Source: Tribonema minus (Eukaryota > Sar > Xanthophyceae > Tribonematales > Tribonemataceae). Taken from it: a stretch of DNA of 64,000 nt. Where the stretch lies: the NCBI GenBank assembly GCA_017506865.1, contig JAFCMP010000028.1:62001-126000 (forward strand), written 5' to 3'. The position numbers and the translations under genes are program-made. Under the pieces are notes generated by a model. The model was not told where the DNA came from and did no database searches. It was given only the letters and a program-made list of their open reading frames with translations. How positions within the stretch are numbered: the stretch's first letter is position 1; each line of letters starts with the position of its first letter. Below, piece after piece: positions 49,296 through 58,891 of the stretch.

Positions 49296-51050
49296 ATGGT
49301 AGCAAACAGGTGTGTAGCGATGGAGCCCGACAGATCCATCAGGATGAGGGCTGCAGCTGACCAACCAGTGCTGGCGACTGCGCCGTACACACTGGCTTTC
49401 CTCTCTCCGTCCCTCATGATCAGAAGCACCTGCACCTCTTTCAATGCCGAGATAGACACCCTCGAAGCCCCACGGAAGCACCAGACGGTAGCGGCAGATG
49501 CCATGGGCAGCGCCAATCTCATAGAGTGGGCGATGCAGAACGGCTTGGAGGCACAGCTGGCGCAGAACTCGTGCGTACAGCACGGAGACCTCGAAGGTCT
49601 GCTTCTGCTGCGCAGCTTGCACGCTCCGCCGCTGCATCGAAACTACACCAGCATTGCCGCCAAGGGGGGACATTTGCGTCTGCTCCAGTGGCCCACACAG
49701 AACGGATGTCTAGTGTGGAGAGAGGACTGCGAATCTGCGGCCGCAGGCGGACACCTGGAGGTGCTGCAGTGGCTGTACCAGAACGGCCGCCACGGCTGGA
49801 GGTCGGACACGTCCGTATGCGTTGCTGCCTCTAGAGGTGGCCACCTCACGGTGCTGCAGTGGGCGCGCGCCCATGGCTGCCCCTGGCGTGCGGCCGTATG
49901 CTCGTATGCGGCTGCGGGCGGGCATCTCGATGTCCTTAAGTGGGCGCATGCCAACGGGTGCCCCTGGGACAAGGATGTATGCTCAGAGGCAGCAAAAGGG
50001 GGCCACCTTGCGGTGCTGCAGTGGGCGCATGCCAATGGGTGTCCCTGGGACGAGGCCGCCTGCAGGCGCGCCGCAACCGAGGGCCACCTCGACGTGCTGC
50101 AGTGGGCGCGCGCCAACGGATGCCCGTGGAACCAGTGGGTGTGCCGTAATGCCTTTGACCGGAGGCACCTCAACGTGGTGCAGTGGGCATCCGCCAACGG
50201 CTGCCCCTGGGACTCTAACGGCATTTGTGAGTACGCTGCGGCGCGCGGAGATCTGCAGCTGTTGCAGTGGGCCCGCGCCAACGAAATCGCTTGGGACGTG
50301 AAAACGTGCAGCACAGCTGCATCTCGGGGGGCGCTCGGGATGTTGCAGTGGGCACGTGCAAACGGATGCCCCTGGGACGAGCGCACATGCAGTAACGCTG
50401 CAAAGAACGGTCACCTTGAGTTGCTGTAGTGGGCGCACGCCAATGGCTGCCCCTCGGACGCAGTTACATGCAGCAATGCTGCAGCAAGGGGGGATTTTTC
50501 GTTGCTGCAGTGGGCACACGCCAACGGCTGCCCCTGGGATGCGGCCACGTGCAGCACAGCTGCATCTCGGGGGAACTTCGAGATGTTACAGTGGGCACGT
50601 GCAAACGGTTGCCCCTGGGATGCGGAGACATGCAGCACCCTTGCGCAGAAGGGGGACCTCCAAGTGCTGCAGTGGGCGCACGCCAACGGCTGTCCCTGGG
50701 ATGCAGGCACATGCGCAGCTGCTGCAAATGGAGGGCACATTGAGGTGCTGCGCTGGGCGCACGCCAACGGGTGCCCCTGGGATGAGCACACGTGCGTGGC
50801 CCTAGCTAGGACGGGCAACTTCGAGGATCTCAAGTGGGCGCAAGCCAACGGGTGCCCCTGGGACAAACAGGTACGCGGCGCGCGGCACGGGAATACCATA
50901 TGCTGCAGTGGGTGCGCTCGCACGGCTGCCCCTGGGACGAGTTGACCCTAAACTCCGCAAGAGGGCACCGCCGTGTGATAGAGTGGGCTCTTGCTCACGG
51001 GTGTCCGGAACCCGAAGACTTCTGGGGGTGTCAGACTGGGACCCTAATGC
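49296..51050 (+). pseudogene. ankyrin-like 'ANGCPW' repeat protein, broken by a stop and a frameshift
   Basis: The protein is built of about 27-residue repeats with the consensus GGHLDVLQWARANGCPWD, then xxTCxxAA. These are degenerate ankyrin-type repeats, abundant in algal and oomycete genomes and thought to mediate protein binding. The frame is open from ATG 49296 (or 49320) through about ten repeats to a TAG at 50427-50429, where a CAG Gln codon is expected in LLQWAH. The same frame then resumes for about six more repeats to about 50875. A frameshift there moves the reading to the frame with HMLQWVRSHGCPWDELTL and RVIEWALAHGCPEPED, ending near 51050. The first 60 residues resemble no domain. 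Either this is a young pseudogene, or only the 378-aa front part is made. Confidence 0.8.
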
Positions 51051-51140
51051 AGCCATCAGCTGTCGCTGTTTGGGTCCCCCCCCCCCGCTAGCAACGCATG
51101 TGTGCACATGGCCTTTGCAGATTTGGCACGAAGGTGTGAG

Positions 51141-51147
51141 GCTGCTG

Positions 51148-51191
<44 letters not shown>

Positions 51192-51240
51192 CTGCTGCTG
51201 CTGCTGCTGCTGCTGCTGCCCTGCTGCCCCTGCTTGCTGA
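51141..51240. repeat. (CTG)n microsatellite
   Basis: A near-perfect run of CTG triplets, interrupted twice by CCCTGC, immediately follows the remains of the repeat-protein gene. Similar but shorter CTG/GCC tracts lie at 11376-11418 and 38590-38650. Confidence 0.95.
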
Positions 51241-51972
51241 TGCTGGTGTTTGGGATGACATTGTGTTGATGGTGCCTGCGTGTCTCTGATGGTCTGCTTT
51301 GTGTTTGATATCTGTCTTGGGATGGTGGCCATGAGAGGTGAGTCAGCAGGCAGTTTTTTGGCGATAAGCAGTAGTAGTGCACATGCATGCAGTATGGATG
51401 TCATGGCATGCTTACTGGAAAAGGCCAATGGGTTGCGACGTTTTGCATGCTGATTGATTGGTCCCAGATTGTGTGCCCCTCAGGCAGCTGTTCATTGTGT
51501 GGCTGTTGCTCCCAAGTTGTAGCCATCTATGCTGACGGTTGCATTGCCCGCGCCTTCGATAGCACTTGAAAAGCACGGTAAGAGCAGGAACAGGGGTCGT
51601 GAATATGCAAGAATAGCATAGATCGCAGCATATGCCATGCCCTGGTATCAATTTGTGTGCTGCTGGTGCTGGCTGACAGTGCTAGCTGGACAGACAGTGC
51701 CTTCATGTCATGACATAGGTTGACGCACACACATGATGATGCACGCACATGTACCTCACAAGATGCGTACAGCAAGGTTGACATGCCATGTGGGCTTTTT
51801 CGTGCCCTAATCGAGAATCAACAGAGGCTTCTAGTCCTGCCACAGCACAATGAGTATAGTTTCATCTTAGGTCTCATGAACTTCGTGCAAATTGAAGTCT
51901 TCCAAGCAGTGCATGAGAGCTGGTAAGGTGTGCACTCAAGTGTTCTTGATGCAATGTATCTCAGTGCTGATG
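51241..51972. other. spacer without recognised features
   Basis: I see no gene-like frame, splice structure or repeat between the CTG microsatellite and the 48-bp repeats at the 3' end of the retroelement. Confidence 0.4.
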
Positions 51973-52070
51973 CATGTACTTTATATTTATTCTCGCTCAG
52001 GGCGTGAAAAAGCCCAGATGATGGTGTACTTTGTATTCATTCTCGCTCAGGGCGCGAAAAGCCCAGATGA
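51973..52070 (+). repeat. two tandem 48-bp units with a GGGC...GCCC hairpin at the retroelement 3' end
   Basis: Unit 1 (51973-52020) and unit 2 (52021-52070) share ATTCTCGCTCAGGGCG, TGAAAAAGCCC or CGAAAAGCCC, and AGATGAT.G. GGGC and GCCC can pair around an A-rich loop. The units begin 23 bp beyond the stop codon of the minus-strand RT frame, so they are in its 3' UTR. A third copy lies at 62899-62951. Confidence 0.85.
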
Positions 52071-52092
52071 TTGGCATCTAGCTGTAAGGAAT

Positions 52093-55000
52093 CTACATGT
52101 CGTATGACAGTCTGAAAGTGTCGCAACGACAACCACTCAAACGCCGCCGCCGCCAAATGGCATCTCGGGGTCCTCCCCTACGTCCTCCTCCATGTGCCCC
52201 CCCCCCCTGGATCTGCCATGTGTGTATGACACGGCCAGAGTACGCCATGTGGAGCGCTGCCGACAGTGCCGAGCGTAAGCGCGCCAGGGCGATGCCCTTG
52301 AGAGCTTTAGGGCGCGCTCCTCCGGGCACTGACATCCTGCTGGCATACTCCGTCGCCACAGCCTCCAGCAGCTTCCGCCCCTGCTCCCCGATGCTGCCAA
52401 ATGACCCTATTGCCAAAGTGGCAAGTTTGTAGCAATTCTGATCATAATGACCAGAATAGTGGGTAGTCTTGGCGGCCTCTTGGTCGCGGCAGCATCGCTC
52501 GGGGTCTGCTGCAGTCTTCGCCGCCCGCGACGCCACCTGTGCCTCGAAGCAGGTAACGTCCACCATGAGCGGTAGGTGGCGTGTCGGGTCGTCGTAGCCG
52601 GTCACCGGGAAGGCGTCGGCAGGCAGCACGATGTCCATCCTGCGACTCCCCGGCGGCCCGGCGGACCCCAGAAACGGCGTGTAGTCCTCGTCCACCAGTC
52701 CCGTTTTGAGGTATTGCCACAGGATGCGCTGCGTGGCCCTCTTGACGCTATTGTGGACGATGGTGTCGTGCGCCTTGACGCGTGGCGCTTGACACAGCCG
52801 TGCATGCAGGGTGCCGCCCGGCGACTTCCCGCACAGCTTGCAGCCTGCCGTCTGCTCCTCTACTCCGATGGCGCGTTTGACGGCCAGCTGCCAGGATAGG
52901 CCATCGAACGAAGCCGTTGTGGAGTACATGGGCTCGTTGAGGAATGCCATGCCGATCGAGTGCATGTGGCGCTGCGACCGGAATCGAGCAAGTGCTTGCG
53001 TGCGTTGCGTGCCCTGCGGCAGCTGTTGCAGGTCCGCCTCCACCTTATCTGCAAGCTCGGTAGCGACGGCATCTGCAAGCGCACTCTGATTGGGGCGCTT
53101 CAGGCTACACTGCAACTGCAGAGCACTGGCGTCAAGTACGCAAGCAGCATCCGCACCAGTGCCACCACCTGCTGTCGGCCGCAGCGGCGGCTGCTGCGTA
53201 GGTGGTTGCTGCTGCAGTGGCGTTAGCGCTGGTGGCAGTATATGTTCCAGCTTGTCACCTGTTGCTGCACGTAGAGATGTGGCAGCTGTGGCGATCATCC
53301 GCATGAGGGGCAGGCGCGCCACCTCTGCTGCTGCTGCGCCTTGTAGCATTGCTGGTGTGGAACGCGCAGCGCCTGCATTGACGGCTGCCGCTGCTGCGTG
53401 CGCTGGTGCTGCAGCTGCGCCGCCTGCCGTTGCTGCTGCTGCCAGTGGTGTTGCTGCTGCCGCAGGTGTTGGTGCAGCACCTGCCGCATTGGCCGCTGCC
53501 ACCGCCATTGCCGCTGTCGCAGCCGGCACGGTTGCGGCGCCGCCTGCCGACGCTGCAGCTCCTGTTGCAGGTGCTGCAGCAGCCCTTAGGCTAGTAGGGC
53601 CTGTAGCAGCTGTGTTGCCTATGCCCGCAGCCGCTGCTGTTGATGCTGCAGTTAGTGATGCCGCCGAGGCCACTTGAGGTGCAACATGTGCTGCCGCTGC
53701 TGCAGCAGCATCTGATGCTGGAGCAGCTGCTGCTGCCGCCGCTGCTGCTGCCGCCAGAGTAGTTGCGCCGTGCGCCGCCGCTGCTGCTGCTGCCGCTGGT
53801 GCCGCCTGTGCTGCCGCCGCGGCCCCTGATCCAGCGGCAGCTGCGTCGTGTGTTGCCGGAATGGCTGCGCCATAAGCGCGGCCAGCCGCTGATGCAGTTG
53901 CCACTGCCGGAGCGGTCGCGCCTCCACTGGCAACCGCCGCTGCCGCTGTAACAGTTGCCGCTGCTGATGCTGCTGGTGCTGGTGCTGCTGCCGCTGCTGC
54001 CAGTGCCGCTTGTGTTGCCGCATCCTGAGCAGCGTTGTCTGCAGCCGCTTGAGGAGCCGCCTGCTGCAGCACCCCCGCCCATCCAGAGAGTGCTGGTTGC
54101 AGCGCTTGCAACGTGCCCGCCACATACGCAGCATCAGCGATGTCGCAGGCGCTGGTAATGCCAAGGCCGCCATGCCGTGTTGGGAGTCGCGCTTGCTGTA
54201 AGGCTGGGCCGTGCGCTGCCAGATGGAAGTGGGCCCCACTTTGCTCAAACTGGCGCCAGGTCTGGCCTGGTGGCTGCAGGCCCATTGAGTGCTCAAGCAC
54301 CCACTGCGTGACCCGATCCCACTCCTTGGCGGCTGGCGCTGTCTGCGTAGTGGGAATGGTGCGCACGCAGTACGTCATGCGAGGCACCACGCAGTAGCGC
54401 AGTAACCTGAACATAGCCCTCGGAGATGTCAGGCGCGCGCATCGCTCTGCAAATCGAGCCCCTGCCCCGCCTGCACCCGCTTCCCTGCGCAGCCATGCGT
54501 CCACAAAGCTGCTGTGGCCCACCGGCACCCCCAGCAACACAGCTCCACGGTTCTGATTTTCATCCGTATCCCCCACTAGCTGAACGCCCAGCTGCTGCAG
54601 CAGTTGCCGCTCGTGGTCTGTCACCACATGCCCCCTGCCAGGCAGCGCGCGTGACTTGGTGAGGTTTAGCTCCAGCCCCACCTCCGCAAAGTGTTGTTTG
54701 AGCTGCGCCACCGCCTGTATGTCATCCTGAGTCAGCGTGCATGCGCCTGTTCGGACGTTGGCATCGTCCATGTAGGCGCCCATCCGCCTCCGCGCGCGCT
54801 GCGCAGCCGCCGCCTCATTGAACCGTTTCAAGCACTGAGCAATGGCGCCGCAGAAGAGCATCGGTGCCGCGGGGTCCCCCTGCTTAAACCCGCGCTGAGA
54901 CATGATGATGCGCGTGGAGCCGTCGACGTGCTGGAACAGCAGACGTGGCCGAGTGCGCACGTATGTGCCGATGAAGTAGTCGAGGAAGTCCGGCAGCTGT

Positions 55001-55520
55001 GCTGCTACCCATTCCGCTGCCGCCAGGACGAACACCATGTTGAAGGCATTCTTGAGGTCCAGCATGAACTGCCAGTGACCGAGCTCTTACGCGAGTTTGC
55101 CGGCCATGGCCGCTTTCTCCGCTCCTGCTGAGACGGCTACCCCATACTGCCCGTCTGGCTCAAGGAGCTCCGCCAGAAAGTCTTTGCGGTCTGCCACGTA
55201 CACCGAAGTGCATAGTCGCTACAGCACCTCGCCGCAAACGATGGGCCGCTGCTTAGCTGTACCATCTTCCTGTTGTTCTGCAAGTGGCGTCAGGCGCCCC
55301 GCGCCATGCAACTGCCAGAAGGCATCCGGCAGCCGCGCAGCCTCCCGCATAACGGTCTGAAGCCACCGTGTGAGGACAGCAGCAAACTCATGCCGTCCCC
55401 AGCTTGTGCGTAGCGCATCCTGCAGGTGGCTGTAGCGCAGCCCCGATGGGCCTGCTCCACTGTAAGGGCTTGCTCGCTGGATGAGCTTGGCAACCGTCTC
55501 TGGCTCAATTCCCTCCCCCT
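52093..55520 (-). pseudogene. reverse transcriptase, RT domain and C-terminal half of the retroelement protein
   Basis: The RT motifs are visible in order: upstream block GPSGLRYSHLQDAL with RLTPLAEQQ and RPIVCGEVL; motif A LDLKNAFN (about 55062-55039); motif B RGFKQGDPAAP (about 54897-54860); motif C YMDD (about 54774-54763). A thumb-like region with LPTRHGGLGI follows. A stretch of about 270 residues, nearly all Ala, Thr, Pro and Gly (about 54040-53250), interrupts the distance to a C-terminal domain holding RSQRHMHSIGMAF, QTAGCKLCGKSPGGTLHARLC (C..C..H...C) and MDIVLPADAFPV. Two stops lie upstream of motif A in the same frame (55221-55219 and 55089-55087). The rest, 990 codons from 55065, is open. 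Confidence 0.88.
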
Positions 55521-55720
55521 GTGTGGTGAGGCGACCCTAGGTGGAGCCGTTGTTGAAGTAGGGTTGTGTAACCGCTTGGTACACGACATGCCTTTTGTGC
55601 TCTATACAAGATACCCAACACCATGACTTCCTGACAGGACTTCTCTCCACTGCCTTTGGCCGCTGGCTATGCTCTCATTTGATATGGGTTTGCACACAGC
55701 ACATGGGCATGTGGAACTGA
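55521..55720 (+). repeat. terminal repeat A1 of the split-direct-repeat element
   Basis: Begins GTGTGGTGAGGCGACCCTAG and ends CATGTGGAACTGA. It is identical base for base to 58633-58832 (offset 3112), and sequence diverges immediately outside both ends. Confidence 0.97.
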
Positions 55721-56103
55721 GGTCTCAGGAGTCGTAAGGTGTGTAGTTTCTAGCGTAGTTCATAAACACAGCAGTGAGGCAACTCATGCTTATGATGGCA
55801 GATCTCGGCAGTCTTTAGCCAGCCAGGAGACACTCTGGGAAGGCTTAGCGCAGCAGTACGCGGCGCCAAGCTCCGTTGAGCTCGTGCTGCAGCATCAAGC
55901 AGGGGCAGTCGGCGGAGCTTCGGGATTTCAACAGCTGGGGGCGTGTGCTAGTTGTGGCGAGCTACAGCGACACTACTGCGCCACCTTCAGTTCAGCAACA
56001 GCAGCAGCAACGCTGCTTTGGCGTGCAGCGACGTGCCTAACCGTAGGTGCACGCCGGCATCGGTTCAACAACAGCACGTGCACGCCTTCTTGCTTGCAGC
56101 AAA

Positions 56104-57915
56104 ATGGTGTGGGGGGAGGAACGTGCTGCTATAAGTCGTGAGGAGGCATTGGAAATTCACAACTGGCTTGTCACAGTTGGACGAAATCCATACAGCAGCT
56201 GGCAGCGAATGGAGGAAATGAAGGGATCGCAGATTGAGCCGCAGTTCTGGAGTGTATGCGATGCATTGGAGCACTTCTATACAGACAGCGAGCGCCTAAT
56301 TGGTGTTCAGCGACGACTCAAAACGCGTCTAGCGGAGACAGAAGAAAGGGTCGCTGAGGAAAACCTGAGGGTATTGCAGCTGCAAGATCGTACAGTGAGC
56401 AGCCAGGAGGCAGCGGTAGCGGCAAGGCTGGCGGAGCTACACATGCAGCAGCAGATGCAAGAGCGGCTACAGCAACAGCAGCAGTTACACCAGCAGCAAC
56501 AGCAACAACTGCAGCAGCAGCTTACAGGCGTAAACGAGCGCCTAGAGCAGCAGATGGAGGAGGCGGACGGGCGAGAGGGCCGACTGTGGGCTCGCATCAA
56601 GGCGCTAGAGCAGGGGGAAGCGCACTTGGAGCAGGAGCTAGCAGAGGGCTCAGCGCGTCGAGGTACGCTGGAGGCGCGAGTGCTGGAGCTGGAGTCGTCT
56701 GCAGCAGCTATGCTTGCAGTGGAGCTGCAGCAGCAGGTTCAGCGTTTGGAAGCGCAGAATGCTGGCCTGCGTGCTGCAGTGCAGGCTGCGTCGGTTACCA
56801 CTTCATCAGCCAGCACCGTGACACCAGCGGCCAGCAGCATCCCAGCACCCGCTCGTCAGCGTGAGCAACAGGGTGCAGCAGCTGACGATTCAGCATTGCT
56901 TTCGCAAATGCGGAGGCGGGTGTCGGAGCTGGAGCAGGATGCTGCTAGCAGCAGAGCGTTTGCGGAAGGTCTGCAGCAGCGGCTTGCTGCAGCTGACGCT
57001 CAAAGCGTGCACCTACACATGGTGTGCGATGCGGGAGCGCGTGCGAGCGCGGCGTTGCGTGAGCAGCTTGCTTGTGCGCAGGCGGCCGCTGCGGCAGCGC
57101 GTGTGCCCACAAACACGGGTGCTAACGGTGGAGATGCTATCAGCGGTGTTGATATCGCTGCAACATCAGCGCCCACGGCGGCGCTAACATTAGCGCCCAT
57201 GGCGGCGCTTACATCAGTCATGTGCGGGGGCAGCAGCGACACTCCCAGCAGCAGCGGCGCATGCAACAGCAGCGACGGCGCGCGCAGCAATAGCAGCCAC
57301 AGCGATGCTCGCTGCAACGACGCGCGCGGCGATGCACACGGCAGCGGTGCTAGCGGCGGAAGCGTGTGCGGCAGCGGCGGGCACGGCGGTACTGGCGGCA
57401 GCACGCGCGGCGGCAGCGGCAGCAGCGGCAGCAGCGGCAGCGGCGGCGGCGCGATCGGCAACAGCAGCAGCTGCTGCATGCGCGGTAGCAGCGCTCCGCG
57501 CAACAGCGGCACGCCAGCGCTGCACGTTCCGGCGCACGCGAGAGGACGCGGCATCAGGCGGGCGTACAGCGCGGCGGCCGGCGGCAGTGTCGGGCGGCCG
57601 CTCACACGGCGGCAGCAGAAAAGGAGGGAGTATTGGGCGGCTTACACGCCTGAGGAGCAGCAGCATCTGCGCGATCGCCAGGCGAGGCGCAAGGTGATGC
57701 TCACGCGCTGCGTCAGCAAGGCGGGAGGCAGCGATGGCGCGCAGCTGCCGCCAGACTTGGCAGCAGCAGGTGCGCACAGCGGCGCACACTCAAGCGCAGC
57801 TGTGGCGCTCCGCAGCAATCAGGCTCCTCATCATAGCGCATATTGCGCTGATGTTTGTGAGACACACACAGCAGCAGCTCTTCTCTGTGCCATGTGTCTT
57901 ACAGATACACCTTGA
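56104..57915 (+). CDS. coiled-coil protein of the split-repeat element, unrecognised family
   Basis: The first ATG in the open frame (56104) gives 603 aa, ending at TGA 57913-57915. Residues about 1-75 form a compact N-terminal domain (EEALEIHNWLVTVGRNPYSS, WQRMEEMKGSQIEPQFW). A long Gln/Glu-rich coiled coil with Leu heptads spans about residues 76-235 and resumes at about 265-340. A Gly/Ser/Asn-rich, low-complexity region covers about 370-490. The tail is basic (RGRGIRRAY, RRQQKRREYWAAYTPEEQQH, RDRQARRKVM). Coiled coil plus a basic tail would fit a Gag-like nucleic-acid-packaging protein, but that is inference. It is the only long ORF of the element and is antisense to the host RT gene. Confidence 0.65.
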   Translation: MVWGEERAAISREEALEIHNWLVTVGRNPYSSWQRMEEMKGSQIEPQFWSVCDALEHFYTDSERLIGVQRRLKTRLAETEERVAEENLRVLQLQDRTVSSQEAAVAARLAELHMQQQMQERLQQQQQLHQQQQQQLQQQLTGVNERLEQQMEEADGREGRLWARIKALEQGEAHLEQELAEGSARRGTLEARVLELESSAAAMLAVELQQQVQRLEAQNAGLRAAVQAASVTTSSASTVTPAASSIPAPARQREQQGAAADDSALLSQMRRRVSELEQDAASSRAFAEGLQQRLAAADAQSVHLHMVCDAGARASAALREQLACAQAAAAAARVPTNTGANGGDAISGVDIAATSAPTAALTLAPMAALTSVMCGGSSDTPSSSGACNSSDGARSNSSHSDARCNDARGDAHGSGASGGSVCGSGGHGGTGGSTRGGSGSSGSSGSGGGAIGNSSSCCMRGSSAPRNSGTPALHVPAHARGRGIRRAYSAAAGGSVGRPLTRRQQKRREYWAAYTPEEQQHLRDRQARRKVMLTRCVSKAGGSDGAQLPPDLAAAGAHSGAHSSAAVALRSNQAPHHSAYCADVCETHTAAALLCAMCLTDTP

Positions 57916-58091
57916 GTACTACTCGGAGTAGCTAGGCCTGCTCAGCTCGGTCAGTTACACATGACAGCGCTTGGCATATTGCACGTTAGCAATGACGTGA
58001 CAGGAGGCGTTTTGCAGGTCTATCTCTGGGCCTGTACGTTTTAGACACCACACTACTTCGGTATAGGCTCAGCAGTGTAGTGTCTGGGGGC

Positions 58092-58152
58092 GATGTCGTA
58101 CAGGTACCGAGACACGTGCATGGCACAAGTGTCGACAACACCTGGACGCACA
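58092..58152 (+). repeat. internal repeat B1 of the split-direct-repeat element
   Basis: 61 bp beginning GATGTCGTACAGGTACCGAG and ending CCTGGACGCACA. It is identical to 58831-58891. Confidence 0.95.
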
Positions 58153-58632
58153 AACCCACCCGCCCACCCTAAAGATTGTTTCGGCCACCGCGCACTTGTT
58201 TTGCGCGTGTGTTCGACACAAACGCTGGGGGGGGATTAGTGCGCAGTGCCAACATGTCGGGCGCGTACGTTGAAGTAGAATGGTGGTGTGTTTGCTTGCG
58301 TTGATTGCGCAGTGCCAACATGTCGGGGGCGCATATAGCAGCGGAGCAAGTTGCTTGCTCAAACTTGTTTTTGTGCTGCAGCAGTAAGATTGTATTGTTT
58401 GCAGCAACGCAGGTACTACTCCGGCCAGACGCGCTGCAGTCTTTCTGAGACTTGGTGGTAGCGGAGGGTTAGTGGTATATGCCAGACGCCCGCGTTCTCT
58501 TCGAGAGTTTCGGCGGTAGCGGAGGGCTGCTGTTCTTGCATTCGTAGAGATACTGAGTGTGTAGCACCTAGGGCACCTCACATGTGTGCATGTCTTTCCA
58601 CTTGCGGAGCAGAAGAGCCATGCAGGGGGCGT
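58153..58632 (+). other. B1-A2 spacer of the split-direct-repeat element
   Basis: This 480-bp stretch has no ORF that I trust. It contains a 20-bp direct repeat (GCGCAGTGCCAACATGTCGG at about 58239-58258 and 58307-58326) and a weaker pair around GGTAGCGGAGGG (about 58457 and 58514). In described elements B1 and A2 are close together; the spacer is unusual. Confidence 0.6.
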
Positions 58633-58832
58633 GTGTGGTGAGGCGACCCTAGGTGGAGCCGTTGTTGAAGTAGGGTTGTGTAACCGCTTGGTACACGACA
58701 TGCCTTTTGTGCTCTATACAAGATACCCAACACCATGACTTCCTGACAGGACTTCTCTCCACTGCCTTTGGCCGCTGGCTATGCTCTCATTTGATATGGG
58801 TTTGCACACAGCACATGGGCATGTGGAACTGA
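58633..58832 (+). repeat. internal repeat A2 of the split-direct-repeat element
   Basis: Identical to A1. It is followed without a gap by B2; the last two bases (GA) are shared with B2. Confidence 0.97.
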
Positions 58833-58891
58833 TGTCGTACAGGTACCGAGACACGTGCATGGCACAAGTGTCGACAACACCTGGACGCACA
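58831..58891 (+). repeat. terminal repeat B2 of the split-direct-repeat element
   Basis: Identical to B1. The next base outside is C (58892), which belongs to the interrupted RT frame. Confidence 0.95.

Larger units (their letters stand above)
55521..58891 (+). mobile_element. 3371-bp split-direct-repeat element (TOC1/PAT/Kangaroo-like), non-autonomous
   Basis: The layout is A1 (55521-55720), internal region with one ORF, B1 (58092-58152), 480-bp spacer, A2 (58633-58832), B2 (58831-58891). A1 and A2 are identical over 200 bp, B1 and B2 over 61 bp. A ends in GA and B begins with GA, and the two overlap there in the A2-B2 composite. This split-direct-repeat order is known from tyrosine-recombinase retroelements (PAT, Kangaroo, Ngaro) and from TOC1 of Chlamydomonas. 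The element lies inside the RT frame, and joining its flanks (58892 and 55520) restores an uninterrupted frame with no duplicated target bases, as expected for recombinase-mediated insertion. It encodes no RT or recombinase that I can see, so it must move in trans. Confidence 0.82.

Noticed and set aside
49643..50923. Long minus-strand frames opposite the ANGCPW-repeat gene
   Set aside because: Repeated codons on the plus strand keep the antisense open; the plus strand carries the conserved repeat.
53090..53677. 195-codon Ala-rich plus-strand frame
   Set aside because: It is the complement of the Ala-rich stretch of the minus-strand RT protein, where GCN/NGC repeats open both strands.
57000..57789. 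Minus-strand Ala/Leu-rich frames opposite the coiled-coil ORF
   Set aside because: They are antisense shadows of the Gly/Ser/Ala-rich region; the plus frame has a continuous coiled coil.
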